Source of the DNA: an uncultured Prevotellaceae bacterium
Lineage (GTDB): Bacteria > Bacteroidota > Bacteroidia > Bacteroidales > Bacteroidaceae
Assembly: GCA_902784615.1 (NCBI GenBank)
Contig: CACZVN010000003.1
Coordinates: forward strand, 186,001-250,000
Length of the DNA: 64,000 bases
Reading direction: 5' to 3'
Shown: positions 55,895 to 63,966 of the stretch, one piece after another
Position numbering within the stretch: position 1 is the stretch's first letter
Layout: each line of letters opens with the position of its first letter
Program-made: the position numbers and the translations under genes
The notes under the pieces: generated by a model
Database searches by the model: none
What the model was told of the DNA's origin: nothing
The model's input: the letters and a program-made list of their open reading frames with translations, nothing else

Positions 55895-56965
55895 TTATAA
55901 ACTCACAGGTACAAGCCCTAATTTGTTGATACTCTCATTAGCCTTTTGCAAAGCCTCGTGGACTTCAAGCACTTCGGTATAATCCCAATACTTGATGTCC
56001 TTCTTGATATCGTCAAGCGATTCCACCTCTTTGCGAATCTTCTCTATCTGCTCGGCATCAGAAACAGCAACAATACCTTGAACAGCCTTGTTGTTTTTTG
56101 CCTTCATCAAATTAAGGATGAGGCTGTCAATAGAGCCAGAGGTCTGCACTTCGAACACATAGATGATTCTGCCCATATTGCCAATAGAGACTTCCCAAAC
56201 GGCATCTACTCTGGCACCATTGGCAACGGTGACTTCTGTAGTGGCCTTGAAGCCCAGACACTCGCCAATCTCTTTGATCTTGTCTCGTATGTCGTTATGA
56301 ACGAAATTGGATTCTTTCTTCGTCTTAGGTGCCTCAACGTCTGTCGTTTCTGGCTCGTTGATATCCGTCTGAACTTCCTGCCAGATAAAATAGTCGAGTG
56401 CAATTAGGTTTTCCAGGTCGTTGTAGCCTTTGCTCTTGGCATAGTCCAGCATCTTCTTGCCACACTCCGACAGATAAGCATACATCTTGCCATCCATCGC
56501 GGAGTCATATTTGGGCGTGTTTGGCACTTCAAGGATGGTAAAGCCGTTCTTGGTCTTGCTGTTCCAAAGAATGCAGTCATTAGGGAATGCCTTGTTGAGC
56601 ACTTCGCTCATGATCCCAGGGCCAATGCCTTTGATCTTCTGGCGGAACTCATCCCAACGCTTGGCAAGCGAATCCTTTCCATAGAGCAAATTGGCAAACT
56701 GGGCACGAATCAGTTCAAGGCTATTCGTTTCTATCAGGTTGTCGATCTTATAGTGCTTATTACCCCACATCGCCATAGCCCATAGTGGAGAAAGCAGATT
56801 ATAGACATCTTCAGCCGTCATGTTCAGAAGGCGTTTCTTGTCATATTTCTGCATCTCCTTGGCATACGCTTCACGCTCAGCCAATTCTTCCTTGGCCTTT
56901 CCCTGACGGTCTGTCAGCCATTGGTGGTATTGCTCCAAATAGGATAAGAATTTCTTTTCGTTCAT
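55895..56965 (-). CDS. Nuclease-like protein of the defence operon (HhH plus PD-(D/E)xK-like)
   Basis: A 356-residue protein. The N-terminal ~200 residues are helical and contain a helix-hairpin-helix-like KGIGPGIMSEVLNKAFPND next to CILWNSKTKNGFTIL. The C-terminal domain (about 225-355) has a restriction-nuclease-like pattern: ARVDAVWEVSIGN, then IIYVFEVQTSGSIDSL, where D...ExQ could be a variant active site. Exact function unknown. I start at the ATG at 56965; a TTG at 56986 would overlap the upstream gene. It lies 11 nt upstream of the nuclease-methyltransferase fusion gene. Confidence 0.65.
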   Translation of the reverse strand: MNEKKFLSYLEQYHQWLTDRQGKAKEELAEREAYAKEMQKYDKKRLLNMTAEDVYNLLSPLWAMAMWGNKHYKIDNLIETNSLELIRAQFANLLYGKDSLAKRWDEFRQKIKGIGPGIMSEVLNKAFPNDCILWNSKTKNGFTILEVPNTPKYDSAMDGKMYAYLSECGKKMLDYAKSKGYNDLENLIALDYFIWQEVQTDINEPETTDVEAPKTKKESNFVHNDIRDKIKEIGECLGFKATTEVTVANGARVDAVWEVSIGNMGRIIYVFEVQTSGSIDSLILNLMKAKNNKAVQGIVAVSDAEQIEKIRKEVESLDDIKKDIKYWDYTEVLEVHEALQKANESINKLGLVPVSL

Positions 56966-56978
56966 ATCGTAGTAATAT

Positions 56979-57467
56979 CTAATCAAATAGTTTCCAAAAC
57001 TCTATTGCATTCATAAAGCGGAACTGGGGCTTTCCTGCAAACTGGCGTTTTAGACGGTTATATTGGGTTGGGGTCAGTACGCTTTGTTTGAACAATATGT
57101 AGAAAGCGTTAGCATAGGTGAAATCATCGGAGAGAACAAGGGATTTTGAACTGCTCAGCTTTGATTTCAACTCTGTAGATGAGATGTTCTTGACGTTAGT
57201 GCTGTTAAACTTCGCATCTGCCAACAGATACTTATTCCCAGTAACACATAACAACACATCTGCAGAGGCATGTTTGTCAGTCTTGTTTTGTTGGGCAATA
57301 CGTGTTTGAACTTCATCAAGGGCTATCGCTTTCTGTTCATCCGTAAATTTGTTCTCACTATCTATACAGCCTTCTTTCTTTAGAAGGGTATGCATGCCTT
57401 GAATGTCTGACAATAGCAGACTCTTAATCCGAATGTCATTCGGATTTGTTATCGTATATTCAGCCAT
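56979..57467 (-). CDS. Small PD-(D/E)xK-like partner of the ATPase
   Basis: A 162-residue protein with a possible nuclease core: Glu52 in LDEVQTRIA, Asp70 in HASADVLLCVTGNKY and Asp84-Ala-Lys86 in LLADAKFN, the spacing of a PD-(D/E)xK site. Its ATG overlaps the ATPase stop by 8 nt, so the two genes are translationally coupled and probably form an ATPase-effector pair. Family not recognised by name. Confidence 0.6.
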   Translation of the reverse strand: MAEYTITNPNDIRIKSLLLSDIQGMHTLLKKEGCIDSENKFTDEQKAIALDEVQTRIAQQNKTDKHASADVLLCVTGNKYLLADAKFNSTNVKNISSTELKSKLSSSKSLVLSDDFTYANAFYILFKQSVLTPTQYNRLKRQFAGKPQFRFMNAIEFWKLFD

Positions 57468-58674
57468 TGTCTGTTCCGTATTTCTCAATCAGTTCATACG
57501 ACTTGTTGAAAGACTCGAATATCGGCTCGATGTCTCTACCCATATCCTGATAGTCGTAAGTATAGGCATCTGCGTCTGATGGCACAGCCCTATAATACGA
57601 AAGATGATCAAGCGTCTCTTCTTTCTCTGAGATATAGCGGAGGGCACTTACCATATCTGTGCTGTGGGTGGCAATAAAGAATCTGGCCTTTGTTTTCTTG
57701 TTGAGTTCCACTAACACCTTGGCATATTCAACTATCCACTGAGGATGCAGATGGGCTTCGGGTTCGTCGATGATAATGAGAGATCGATCATTAATAAGAC
57801 CTTTCTTTAATAACAACTGGAGAAAGGCAAAAGCCTGAACACCTGTGGCGCTTTGTGAAAGATCGAATGTCTGACCATCTTTGCGTTGATATATCAAACT
57901 GCTCGTTTTCTCAGAGTATGATGTTTCACCCTTCAAGATGTTATCTGATAGGTATTTACTTATCTCTTGATTATAAGTTGCATCTTTGGAACTTTTAATG
58001 TGATCCCATTCATTATAAAAGAAAGGAGTCTCTAATTTCTTTGGCGTATCAATGTATGTGCAAAACTTGACGCTATGCAACAAAGGTACACTCTCTACGC
58101 CCGACCCAAAGAATGTATAGCCATACTCAGAAACAGAGACTTTATCAACGATATTCTCATCCATGAATTCAGATGCGATCTCGTTACCTAATTCCTTAAA
58201 CGAGCGATTTTTCTTTCTTTCTTCATATCTGGCAACAATTTCGTTGAATAAGTCCATTATATAATTAAGATCTTCCTTGCTTTTTACCTCTATTCCTAAG
58301 TTATACTTGATGATACTGAGAAGTCTTTTGATTTTTTCATCTTGGCTGAAGGAATCTGCTAACAGGGAAATGGCCTTTTGAATATTCTCACGCATATCTT
58401 CAATAGTTACCCCAAACAGATAATAAAAATCTGCTGGTTTCAATGTATCGAATATTTGTTGGCATACCTCTGATATTGAAAGAGTTTCAGAATGTAAAGC
58501 ACTCCAATAGACATCGTCTAATGTTTTCACTTTATTGAAGATCGTATAGAGCAATTTGGATAAAGTACTTTTGCCACTGCCGTTCACACCAGCAATAACT
58601 GTAATACCATTGAGGTCAATGTCTGCATTATGAATTGCCCTAAAATCCTTAACAGATATTTTTATGTCACTCAT
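57460..58674 (-). CDS. ABC/OLD-like AAA ATPase of the defence operon
   Basis: A 404-residue ATPase of the AAA_21/OLD group: Walker A AGVNGSGKSTLSK (about 28-40), signature-like DLSQSATGVQAFAFLQLLL, Walker B SLIIIDEPEAHLHPQWIV and the H-loop FFIATHSTDM. There is no Toprim nuclease domain, which OLD proteins have; the coupled small protein may be the effector instead, as in two-gene systems such as Septu, PARIS or ATPase-nuclease pairs. First intact gene of the operon. The promoter was not located; a 60-nt AT-rich stretch precedes it. Confidence 0.85.
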   Translation of the reverse strand: MSDIKISVKDFRAIHNADIDLNGITVIAGVNGSGKSTLSKLLYTIFNKVKTLDDVYWSALHSETLSISEVCQQIFDTLKPADFYYLFGVTIEDMRENIQKAISLLADSFSQDEKIKRLLSIIKYNLGIEVKSKEDLNYIMDLFNEIVARYEERKKNRSFKELGNEIASEFMDENIVDKVSVSEYGYTFFGSGVESVPLLHSVKFCTYIDTPKKLETPFFYNEWDHIKSSKDATYNQEISKYLSDNILKGETSYSEKTSSLIYQRKDGQTFDLSQSATGVQAFAFLQLLLKKGLINDRSLIIIDEPEAHLHPQWIVEYAKVLVELNKKTKARFFIATHSTDMVSALRYISEKEETLDHLSYYRAVPSDADAYTYDYQDMGRDIEPIFESFNKSYELIEKYGTDNG

Positions 58675-58734
58675 AATTGTTTTTTATTATTCTGCTGCAA
58701 ATATACGAATTATTATTGAAATGCCGTAAGTTTT

Positions 58735-58845
58735 TTATGGAAATGCTATGAAAACTTTGATAATGCTCTTGCCAATCTTCACCCAATCCTCGCGAAAGCT
58801 TGGGTTAGTCAATATATAAACGTAACCAGGTTCTTTGTTGTTCAT
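58735..58845 (-). pseudogene. GIY-YIG nuclease gene stub
   Basis: 36 codons: MNNKEPGYVYILTNPSF and WVKIGKS match the first strands of the GIY-YIG/T5orf172 family (here GYVYIL and KIGKS), after which unrelated residues run to a TAA at 58735-58737. The ATG overlaps the Bro-N gene stop (ATGA). The catalytic remainder is lost. Confidence 0.65.
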
Positions 58846-59436
58846 ATTTCAGTATTATTATCTTCTTCTTTGTTTTCTATCGCTTTAATATAGTCTGAAG
58901 CGCGCTCTGGTGATACAACAGAACGACCCAAGCGACGCTCCATAGTCTTACGGGCATCACGAGCCACATTGCCACCCTCCTTTGCAATACGCTGGCTCTC
59001 TGCCATTGTCTTGGGATTCGACTGTTTGGAGTATTCGGTAGTAGCCACTTCGGCAAGGGTATTCAGTGCTAACTCAATGTTAGTCATGTTATCGCGCAGG
59101 TTTTCTTTCTTTAGCCCTTTATAGCGTTTATACTCTCCTGTTGTCATCCCGCTCCATGCTTTGGTAAGAACGTTTGTGAGAATCGCGAAGTCTTTCGATT
59201 CGTGTACGCCAGAACGGTGCCGCTCGAGTAGGGGGACAAATTGTCCCCCACCTGGATTTCAGTTCTGGGTCACGACGAAGCATCTTTTTGATGTAATCGC
59301 GTGGATTTACTGAATCTGTCAACACCTCCACGATATCCGCGACAGCGAAATAATACTTCTCCTGTTCTGCATCCCATGCGATGCGAACCTTCTTGCCTTC
59401 AAAGAGTTGTATAGCGAAATTATTATCTTTGTTCAT
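58842..59436 (-). pseudogene. Bro-N/phage antirepressor-like gene, internally deleted and frameshifted
   Basis: The start (MNKDNNFAIQLFEGKKVRIA, then FAVADIVEVLTDSVNPRDYI and KSRWGTICPP) is a Bro-N domain. Around 59215-59235 the frame changes and about 100 family residues are missing. In the new frame it continues ESKDFAILTNVLTKAWSG and KGLKKENLRDNMTNIELAL, the C-terminal domain of the same family, to a TGA at 58842. So both ends survive but the middle is deleted out of frame. These genes are typical of phages and mobile islands. Confidence 0.75.
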
Positions 59437-59458
59437 GTTCTTAGTTATTTTCCGTTTG

Positions 59459-59466
59459 CAAAGATA
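59459..59466 (-). promoter_or_regulatory. -7 element (TATCTTTG) for the Bro-N gene
   Basis: Consensus -7 on the minus strand, 22 nt before the ATG at 59436; could also drive the ATPase operon downstream. Confidence 0.5.
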
Positions 59467-59546
59467 CAAAAAACAATTCAAACGGAAGAAGATTTGGAAA
59501 TAAATATTTCCAAGGGATGTTTGCGATATGTAATTTTTCGTGTTTG

Positions 59547-59847
59547 AGGGTGTCAGGGTGACAGAATGCCGATAAACACAGGGGATGCACCCTCTTTTTG
59601 AGGGTGTCAAGGGTGACAGGAGGGTGACAGGTGTTCTTGTGATTCAATTCTCTCGAGAATTTGATCGTTAAAAGGCTCCTGACGATGCTAAAGGACTGCT
59701 TTTTGCTTCAATTCTCGAGAGAATTCAGCAAAAAGTCAATGCTTATTTACGGCCTGATACTCTCCTGACACCCTCCTGTCACCCTTGACACCCTTCAAAA
59801 AGGGTGCAAATGCCGATGTACAAAGGGTTTTGACACCCTGACACCCT
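59547..59847. repeat. ~300-bp inverted-repeat element (MITE-like)
   Basis: Left arm 59547-59631 and right arm 59763-59847 are imperfect inverted copies. Each carries five copies of an 8-mer GGGTG(T/A)CA (AGGGTGTCAGGGTGACAG outermost) and a CACCCTnTTTTTGAGGGTG-like hairpin. The inner part holds AATTCTCTCGAGAATT (59646-59661) and its exact inverse (59710-59725); the second is framed by CTTTTTGC / GCAAAAAG. No protein is supported. The element fills the 425-bp gap between the Bro-N remnant and the BrkB-family gene. Confidence 0.75.
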
Positions 59848-59861
59848 ATTTATAGAAAAAA

Positions 59862-60791
59862 CTATAGTGAATCGATGCCATCAGCATAAAGTTCTGTGGC
59901 AGCCTGGCCCCGCTCGTCGTCCGTCATGTCGATCTTAGGATGGATGTCGAGGGGTTCGAGGTTGATACCAATGCGGTTCAGGTTCTGATTGGTGTAGGTG
60001 AGCTGTGCGCCAAAGAGGCAGATGGTCCACGAGAACTGTACCCAGAGCATGAACAGGGGCAGAGCTGCGAAGGAGCCGTAGATGGCGTTATAACCCGTCA
60101 CCCAGATCTGCGAGTAGATATAGAAGAGTTGCAGCACCTGCATGGCGATACCTGCGAGGATGCCTGGCACGATGGCACACGACAGGCGCACCTTCGTGTT
60201 TGGCATATACACATAGAGTACGATGAAAAGCAGCGACAGTAATATATAAGGTGAGAGCTGCAACAGCCATTGCACCACAGGGCCGATGAAGGTGAAATGA
60301 TGCATGGAGTCTGTCAGCGTCGCCAGAAGGATAGAGATACCCATCGAGATGATGATGATGATGGGAAACAGGAAGAACATGGCCAGATAGTTCGTCAACG
60401 AGCGCATGATGGGGCGCGAGTTGTTCACCTGCCAGATCTGATTGAAGGTCTCCTCGATGTTGTTCACCAGCATCAGCACGGTATAGAGCATGAAGATGAG
60501 GCCCACACCCAGGAAGATGCCGCTCTTGGTATGTACAAGATAACTGTTGACGAAGCCCACGATGACATCAGCGGCCTGAGGCTGGGAGGCCAGCATATCA
60601 CGAAACCAGATCTCGATATATTTGTTGTAGCCAAAGCCTCGCGCGATGGCGAAGACCACAGCGAGGATGGGCACAATGGCCAGCAGTGTGGAATAAGTCA
60701 GGGCAGCCGCCTGCGTCATCACCCGCTTCTCCGTAAAGAATCGGATGGTGAGCCATAACTTCCGATATATCTGCCTCAAAAACTCCTTCAC
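59862..60791 (-). CDS. YihY/BrkB family membrane protein, possibly C-terminally shortened
   Basis: A 309-residue inner-membrane protein with about six helices: TQAAALTYSTLLAIVPILAV, GVGLIFMLYTVLMLVNNIEE, and the conserved YGSFAALPLFMLWVQFSW (about 230-247). Function of the family is unclear; it was once called RNase BN by mistake. Many Bacteroidetes members have an extra ~100-residue C-terminal domain that begins after a DMTDDER-like segment. Here the protein ends 17 residues after that segment, 15 nt before the inverted-repeat element. The start is a GTG. Confidence 0.85.
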   Translation of the reverse strand: MKEFLRQIYRKLWLTIRFFTEKRVMTQAAALTYSTLLAIVPILAVVFAIARGFGYNKYIEIWFRDMLASQPQAADVIVGFVNSYLVHTKSGIFLGVGLIFMLYTVLMLVNNIEETFNQIWQVNNSRPIMRSLTNYLAMFFLFPIIIIISMGISILLATLTDSMHHFTFIGPVVQWLLQLSPYILLSLLFIVLYVYMPNTKVRLSCAIVPGILAGIAMQVLQLFYIYSQIWVTGYNAIYGSFAALPLFMLWVQFSWTICLFGAQLTYTNQNLNRIGINLEPLDIHPKIDMTDDERGQAATELYADGIDSL

Positions 60792-60793
60792 TA

Positions 60794-60828
60794 TGAATGT
60801 TTAATCTTTAATGTTTCATGTTTCATGT
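60794..60828. repeat. TTTAATG/TTTCATG tandem spacer repeat upstream of the BrkB-family gene
   Basis: Four copies of a 9-bp unit (GAATGTTTAA, TCTTTAATG, TTTCATG, TTTCATG) between the BrkB-family start and rnpB. Confidence 0.45.
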
Positions 60829-60833
60829 AAAAA

Positions 60834-61234
60834 GAAAGCACTGCCCCTGTAAGCCGGGTTCTGTACCACTTGCGTGGCGCCTGTCATTTATCTAGTCCAT
60901 GAGTCACCCCATGGCTCAAGCGTTCTACCCTCCGCCGCATGAGCCCCGGCCGTGTTGCATTGCTGCTCAGACCTTCGTCAACTCGGGCGGGCAACCCTCT
61001 CTCGGGACGGTTTACATGAATTTGCAGCCCCCAGCGGACACAGCCCGATGATCACCCATCGGCTGGTGGTCTCTTACACCACCTTCTCACCCTTACCCCA
61101 AAGGGGCGGTTATTTTCTTCTGCCCTGACCTACTGTCACCAATAGCTTCCACTTTCAGAAGTGGGGCGCCCTGTGCTGCCCGGACTTTCCTCTCGTGCCA
61201 AAAAGGCACCAGCGACAGGCCGTGGCAGTGCTTT
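60834..61234 (-). ncRNA. rnpB: RNase P RNA (class A)
   Basis: Catalytic RNA that removes tRNA 5' leaders. On the minus strand it begins near 61234 (AAAGCACTGCCACGGCC) with GAGGAAAGTCCGGGC (P4/CR-I region) and ends with the universal ACAGAACCCGGCTTAC at about 60847-60862; the AGCACTGCC and GGCAGTGCT ends pair as P1. About 400 nt, a normal size. The ends are approximate. Confidence 0.95.
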
Positions 61235-61241
61235 CAGGTTG

Positions 61242-61272
61242 CAAAGTTAGCAATAATAATCGAGAAACACAA
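61242..61272 (-). promoter_or_regulatory. Primary-sigma promoter of rnpB
   Basis: Minus strand: -33 TTG (61270-61272), 20-bp spacer, -7 TAACTTTG (61242-61249), 7 nt before the RNA 5' end. Confidence 0.7.
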
Positions 61273-61445
61273 GAGCAAAGGCGAGATAATTGCAAATAAT
61301 CAACTAAATCGGCCAAACATCCTTAATTTTGTCAGTCTTTTAAGATTTAAAGTGTTAATCGCAAAAGGCCGTTAAGCCATCCGTGACAATTGTTAAATCG
61401 GGATAAATATTCATGACATTTTGTCATTATACCATTTTTTGCACC

Positions 61446-61453
61446 TATCTTTG
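61446..61453 (+). promoter_or_regulatory. -7 element (TATCTTTG) for degP
   Basis: Consensus -7, 34 nt before the ATG at 61488. A TTTG at 61420-61423 would give a slightly long 22-bp spacer. Nothing else was seen in the 61273-61445 gap. Confidence 0.55.
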
Positions 61454-61487
61454 CAGCGTGAAATTTGAAATCAAAACCATAACAAAA

Positions 61488-62999
61488 ATGACTGAGAATA
61501 TGAAAAAGATCATCAATGTGGCAACGCCAGCCGTGTGCGCCGTTGCTTTAGTTCTTTCCGTCGCAGCATTCACCAAGACCAATGCCGCCACGACATCCTC
61601 TCCTACCCCTGTGGTTGCCTCTGCTCCCGCAGGTCAGCCCGTAGATCTGACATACGCCGCTGAGAAGTCCCTGCCCTCAGTGGTCTATATCAAATCGGTA
61701 CAGAACTCGAAGGTTCAGACAGTGGAGTACAGCGATCCTTTCGAGGATTTCTTCTCTGATCCCTTTGGCGGCTTCTTCGGCCGTGGTCAGGGACAGGGTA
61801 ACGACGGCCGTCGCCAGCGTCAGGTACAGACACCTAAGCGCGCTGCCGCTGGTTCGGGTGTGATCATCTCTGCCGATGGTTATATCGTGACGAACAACCA
61901 CGTGGTGGATGGTGCTGACGAACTGACAGTCACCCTCAACGAGAACTCGAAGGAGTATTCTGCCCGCGTGATCGGTGCTGACAAGGCGACTGACCTCGCC
62001 CTGATTAAGATCGACGCCAAGAATCTGCCTGCCATCGTCATTGCCAATAGCGACGATGTGAAGATCGGTGAATGGGTGCTCGCCGTGGGTAATCCCCTCG
62101 GACTGAACAACACCGTCACCGCTGGTATCGTCAGTGCCAAGGCCCGTACGATGAACACTGGTGGTATCACTTCGATGATTCAGACGGATGCCGCCATCAA
62201 CCAGGGTAACTCAGGTGGTGCACTGGTGAACACGCGTGGTGAACTGATTGGTATTAACGCCATGCTGGCCTCGCCCACTGGTTCAAACATCGGCTACGGC
62301 TTCGCCATCCCCACCAGCATCGTGAAGAAGGCTGTGGAGGACTTCAAGCAGTACGGTACCTACCAGCGCGCCATGATTGGCATCCAGGGTGGGAGTCTGA
62401 AAGACTATGTAGATGCCATGAAGGACCAGGATAAAGAGGTGAAGGACTACGGCACGATGGAAGGTGTCCGCATCGAGAAGGTTATCGAGGACGGTGCTGC
62501 CGATGATGCAGGACTGGCTAAGGAAGACGTCATCACGGCCATCGACGGCCAGAAGGTGAAGACCATGGGTGACCTGCAGGGCTATCTGGCTCAGAAGCGT
62601 CCTGGCGAGCAGGTGAAGGTGACCTACATGCGTGACAAGAAGGAGAAGACGGCCACAATGACGCTGAAGAACGAACAGGGTACCACGAAGGTGGTGAAGA
62701 ATGCAGACCTCGACGTGCTGGGTGGTACCTTCCGCGCCATCACAGACGCCCAGAAGGAGCAGTTGAACATCGGCTACGGCCTCGAAGTCTTGAAGGTGGC
62801 TGGTGGTAAGTTGAAGGACGCTGGTGTGCCCAAGGGCTTCATCATCCAGAAGGTGAACGACCAAACCATCAAGAGCATCGACGACCTGCAGGATGTCGTG
62901 AAGGAAGCCTCCACCAGTAAGGAGCCCGTGCTCTATATCCAGGGTATCTATCCGACTGGCAAGAAGGGCTACTTTGCCGTGCCTTTGCAGAACGAATAG
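61488..62999 (+). CDS. degP: Periplasmic serine protease, DegP/HtrA family
   Basis: A 503-residue exported protease-chaperone for misfolded envelope proteins. Signal/anchor region about residues 5-35, trypsin-like domain with His in TNNHVVDGADEL, Asp in KATDLALIKID and Ser in NQGNSGGALVN, then two PDZ domains (about 290-385 with EGVRIEKVIEDGAADDAGLA; 405-500 with KDAGVPKGFIIQKVNDQTI). Start at 61488 chosen because it begins the signal peptide and follows the promoter; MKKII at 61500 is also possible. Single gene with its own terminator. Confidence 0.94.
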   Translation: MTENMKKIINVATPAVCAVALVLSVAAFTKTNAATTSSPTPVVASAPAGQPVDLTYAAEKSLPSVVYIKSVQNSKVQTVEYSDPFEDFFSDPFGGFFGRGQGQGNDGRRQRQVQTPKRAAAGSGVIISADGYIVTNNHVVDGADELTVTLNENSKEYSARVIGADKATDLALIKIDAKNLPAIVIANSDDVKIGEWVLAVGNPLGLNNTVTAGIVSAKARTMNTGGITSMIQTDAAINQGNSGGALVNTRGELIGINAMLASPTGSNIGYGFAIPTSIVKKAVEDFKQYGTYQRAMIGIQGGSLKDYVDAMKDQDKEVKDYGTMEGVRIEKVIEDGAADDAGLAKEDVITAIDGQKVKTMGDLQGYLAQKRPGEQVKVTYMRDKKEKTATMTLKNEQGTTKVVKNADLDVLGGTFRAITDAQKEQLNIGYGLEVLKVAGGKLKDAGVPKGFIIQKVNDQTIKSIDDLQDVVKEASTSKEPVLYIQGIYPTGKKGYFAVPLQNE

Positions 63000-63012
63000 G
63001 CGAAAAAACAGG

Positions 63013-63051
63013 AAAAAAGCCACGAAGATGAAAATTCGTGGCTTTTTTTTT
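63013..63051 (+). terminator. Rho-independent terminator of degP
   Basis: 14-bp stem AAAAAAGCCACGAA / TTCGTGGCTTTTTT (63013-63026 with 63035-63048), followed by a T run. The T run also forms the rpoD -33 element. Confidence 0.9.
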
Positions 63052-63080
63052 GGTGGTCTCGGGAAAATGTCATAATTTTG
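63049..63080 (+). promoter_or_regulatory. Primary-sigma promoter of rpoD
   Basis: -33 TTTG at 63049-63052, 20-bp spacer, -7 TAATTTTG at 63073-63080, 25 nt before the ATG; the gene encodes the factor that would use it. Confidence 0.7.
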
Positions 63081-63105
63081 CAAAATTGCTAATAACGAGA
63101 CCATT

Positions 63106-63966
63106 ATGAGACAACTGAAAATCATTAAATCGATCACCAACCGAGAGAGTGCTTCCCTTGACAAATACTTACAGGAAATTGGCAAGGAGGAGATGATCTC
63201 GGCAGAGGAAGAGGTGGAACTCGCCCAGCGCATCAAACATGGAGACCAGAAGGCGCTGGAACGCCTGACGAAGGCCAACCTCCGTTTTGTTGTCTCTGTG
63301 GCCAAGCAGTACCAGAACCAGGGTCTCAGTCTGCCTGACCTCATCAACGAGGGTAACCTCGGACTGTTGAAGGCGGCAGAGCGTTTCGACGAGACACGCG
63401 GCTTCAAGTTCATCTCCTACGCCGTGTGGTGGATCCGCCAGAGCATCCTGCAGGCCATCTCGGAGCAGAGCCGTATCGTACGTCTGCCCCTGAACCAGGT
63501 GGGATCTGTCAATAAGATCAACCGCGAGATCAGCAAGTTCGAACAGGTGAACGAGCGCCGTCCTTCGCTGGACGAGATCGCAGAGAAGATCGACCTGCCT
63601 GAGGAGAAGATCGACGAGGCCATGAACATCAATGGCCGTCATGTGTCAGTAGATGCGCCTTTCTCGGAAGGCGATGACAGCAGTCTGCTCGACGTGCTCG
63701 TCAACGAGGATGTGCCGACGACAGACATGAGTCTCGTGGAAGAATCGCTGAAGTCGGAGATACAGACGGCGCTGAACGTGCTCAGCGAAAGGGAGCGCAA
63801 CGTGATCGAATGCTCCTACGGCATCGGCTGTCCGGAACTGACACTGGAAGAGATTGGCGAGAAGTTCGGACTCTCCCGTGAGCGCGTCCGTCAGATCAAG
63901 GAAAAGGCCATCAGGAAACTGAGGTCCTGTACAAAGAACAAGATATTAAAAACATATTTAGGATAA
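63106..63966 (+). CDS. rpoD: RNA polymerase primary sigma factor (Bacteroidetes type)
   Basis: A 286-residue sigma-70 family factor. Region 1.2 ([10 protein letters not shown]), region 2 ([54 protein letters not shown]), region 3 ([16 protein letters not shown]) and region 4 ([20 protein letters not shown]) are complete. The long region 1.1 and the NCR insert of E. coli RpoD are absent, as is normal for the Bacteroidetes primary sigma, which reads TAnnTTTG promoters such as those listed here. Confidence 0.96.
   Translation: MRQLKIIKSITNRESASLDKYLQEIGKEEMISAEEEVELAQRIKHGDQKALERLTKANLRFVVSVAKQYQNQGLSLPDLINEGNLGLLKAAERFDETRGFKFISYAVWWIRQSILQAISEQSRIVRLPLNQVGSVNKINREISKFEQVNERRPSLDEIAEKIDLPEEKIDEAMNINGRHVSVDAPFSEGDDSSLLDVLVNEDVPTTDMSLVEESLKSEIQTALNVLSERERNVIECSYGIGCPELTLEEIGEKFGLSRERVRQIKEKAIRKLRSCTKNKILKTYLG

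Noticed and set aside
59221..59250. Palindrome GGGGGACAATTTGTCCCCC
   Set aside because: It is the normal coding sequence for WGTICPP in the Bro-N domain and need not be a binding site.
59461..59860. Possible CRISPR-like array because of the repeated GGGTG(T/A)CA units
   Set aside because: Units are 8-9 bp, unevenly spaced and mirrored; no spacers of constant length and no cas genes.
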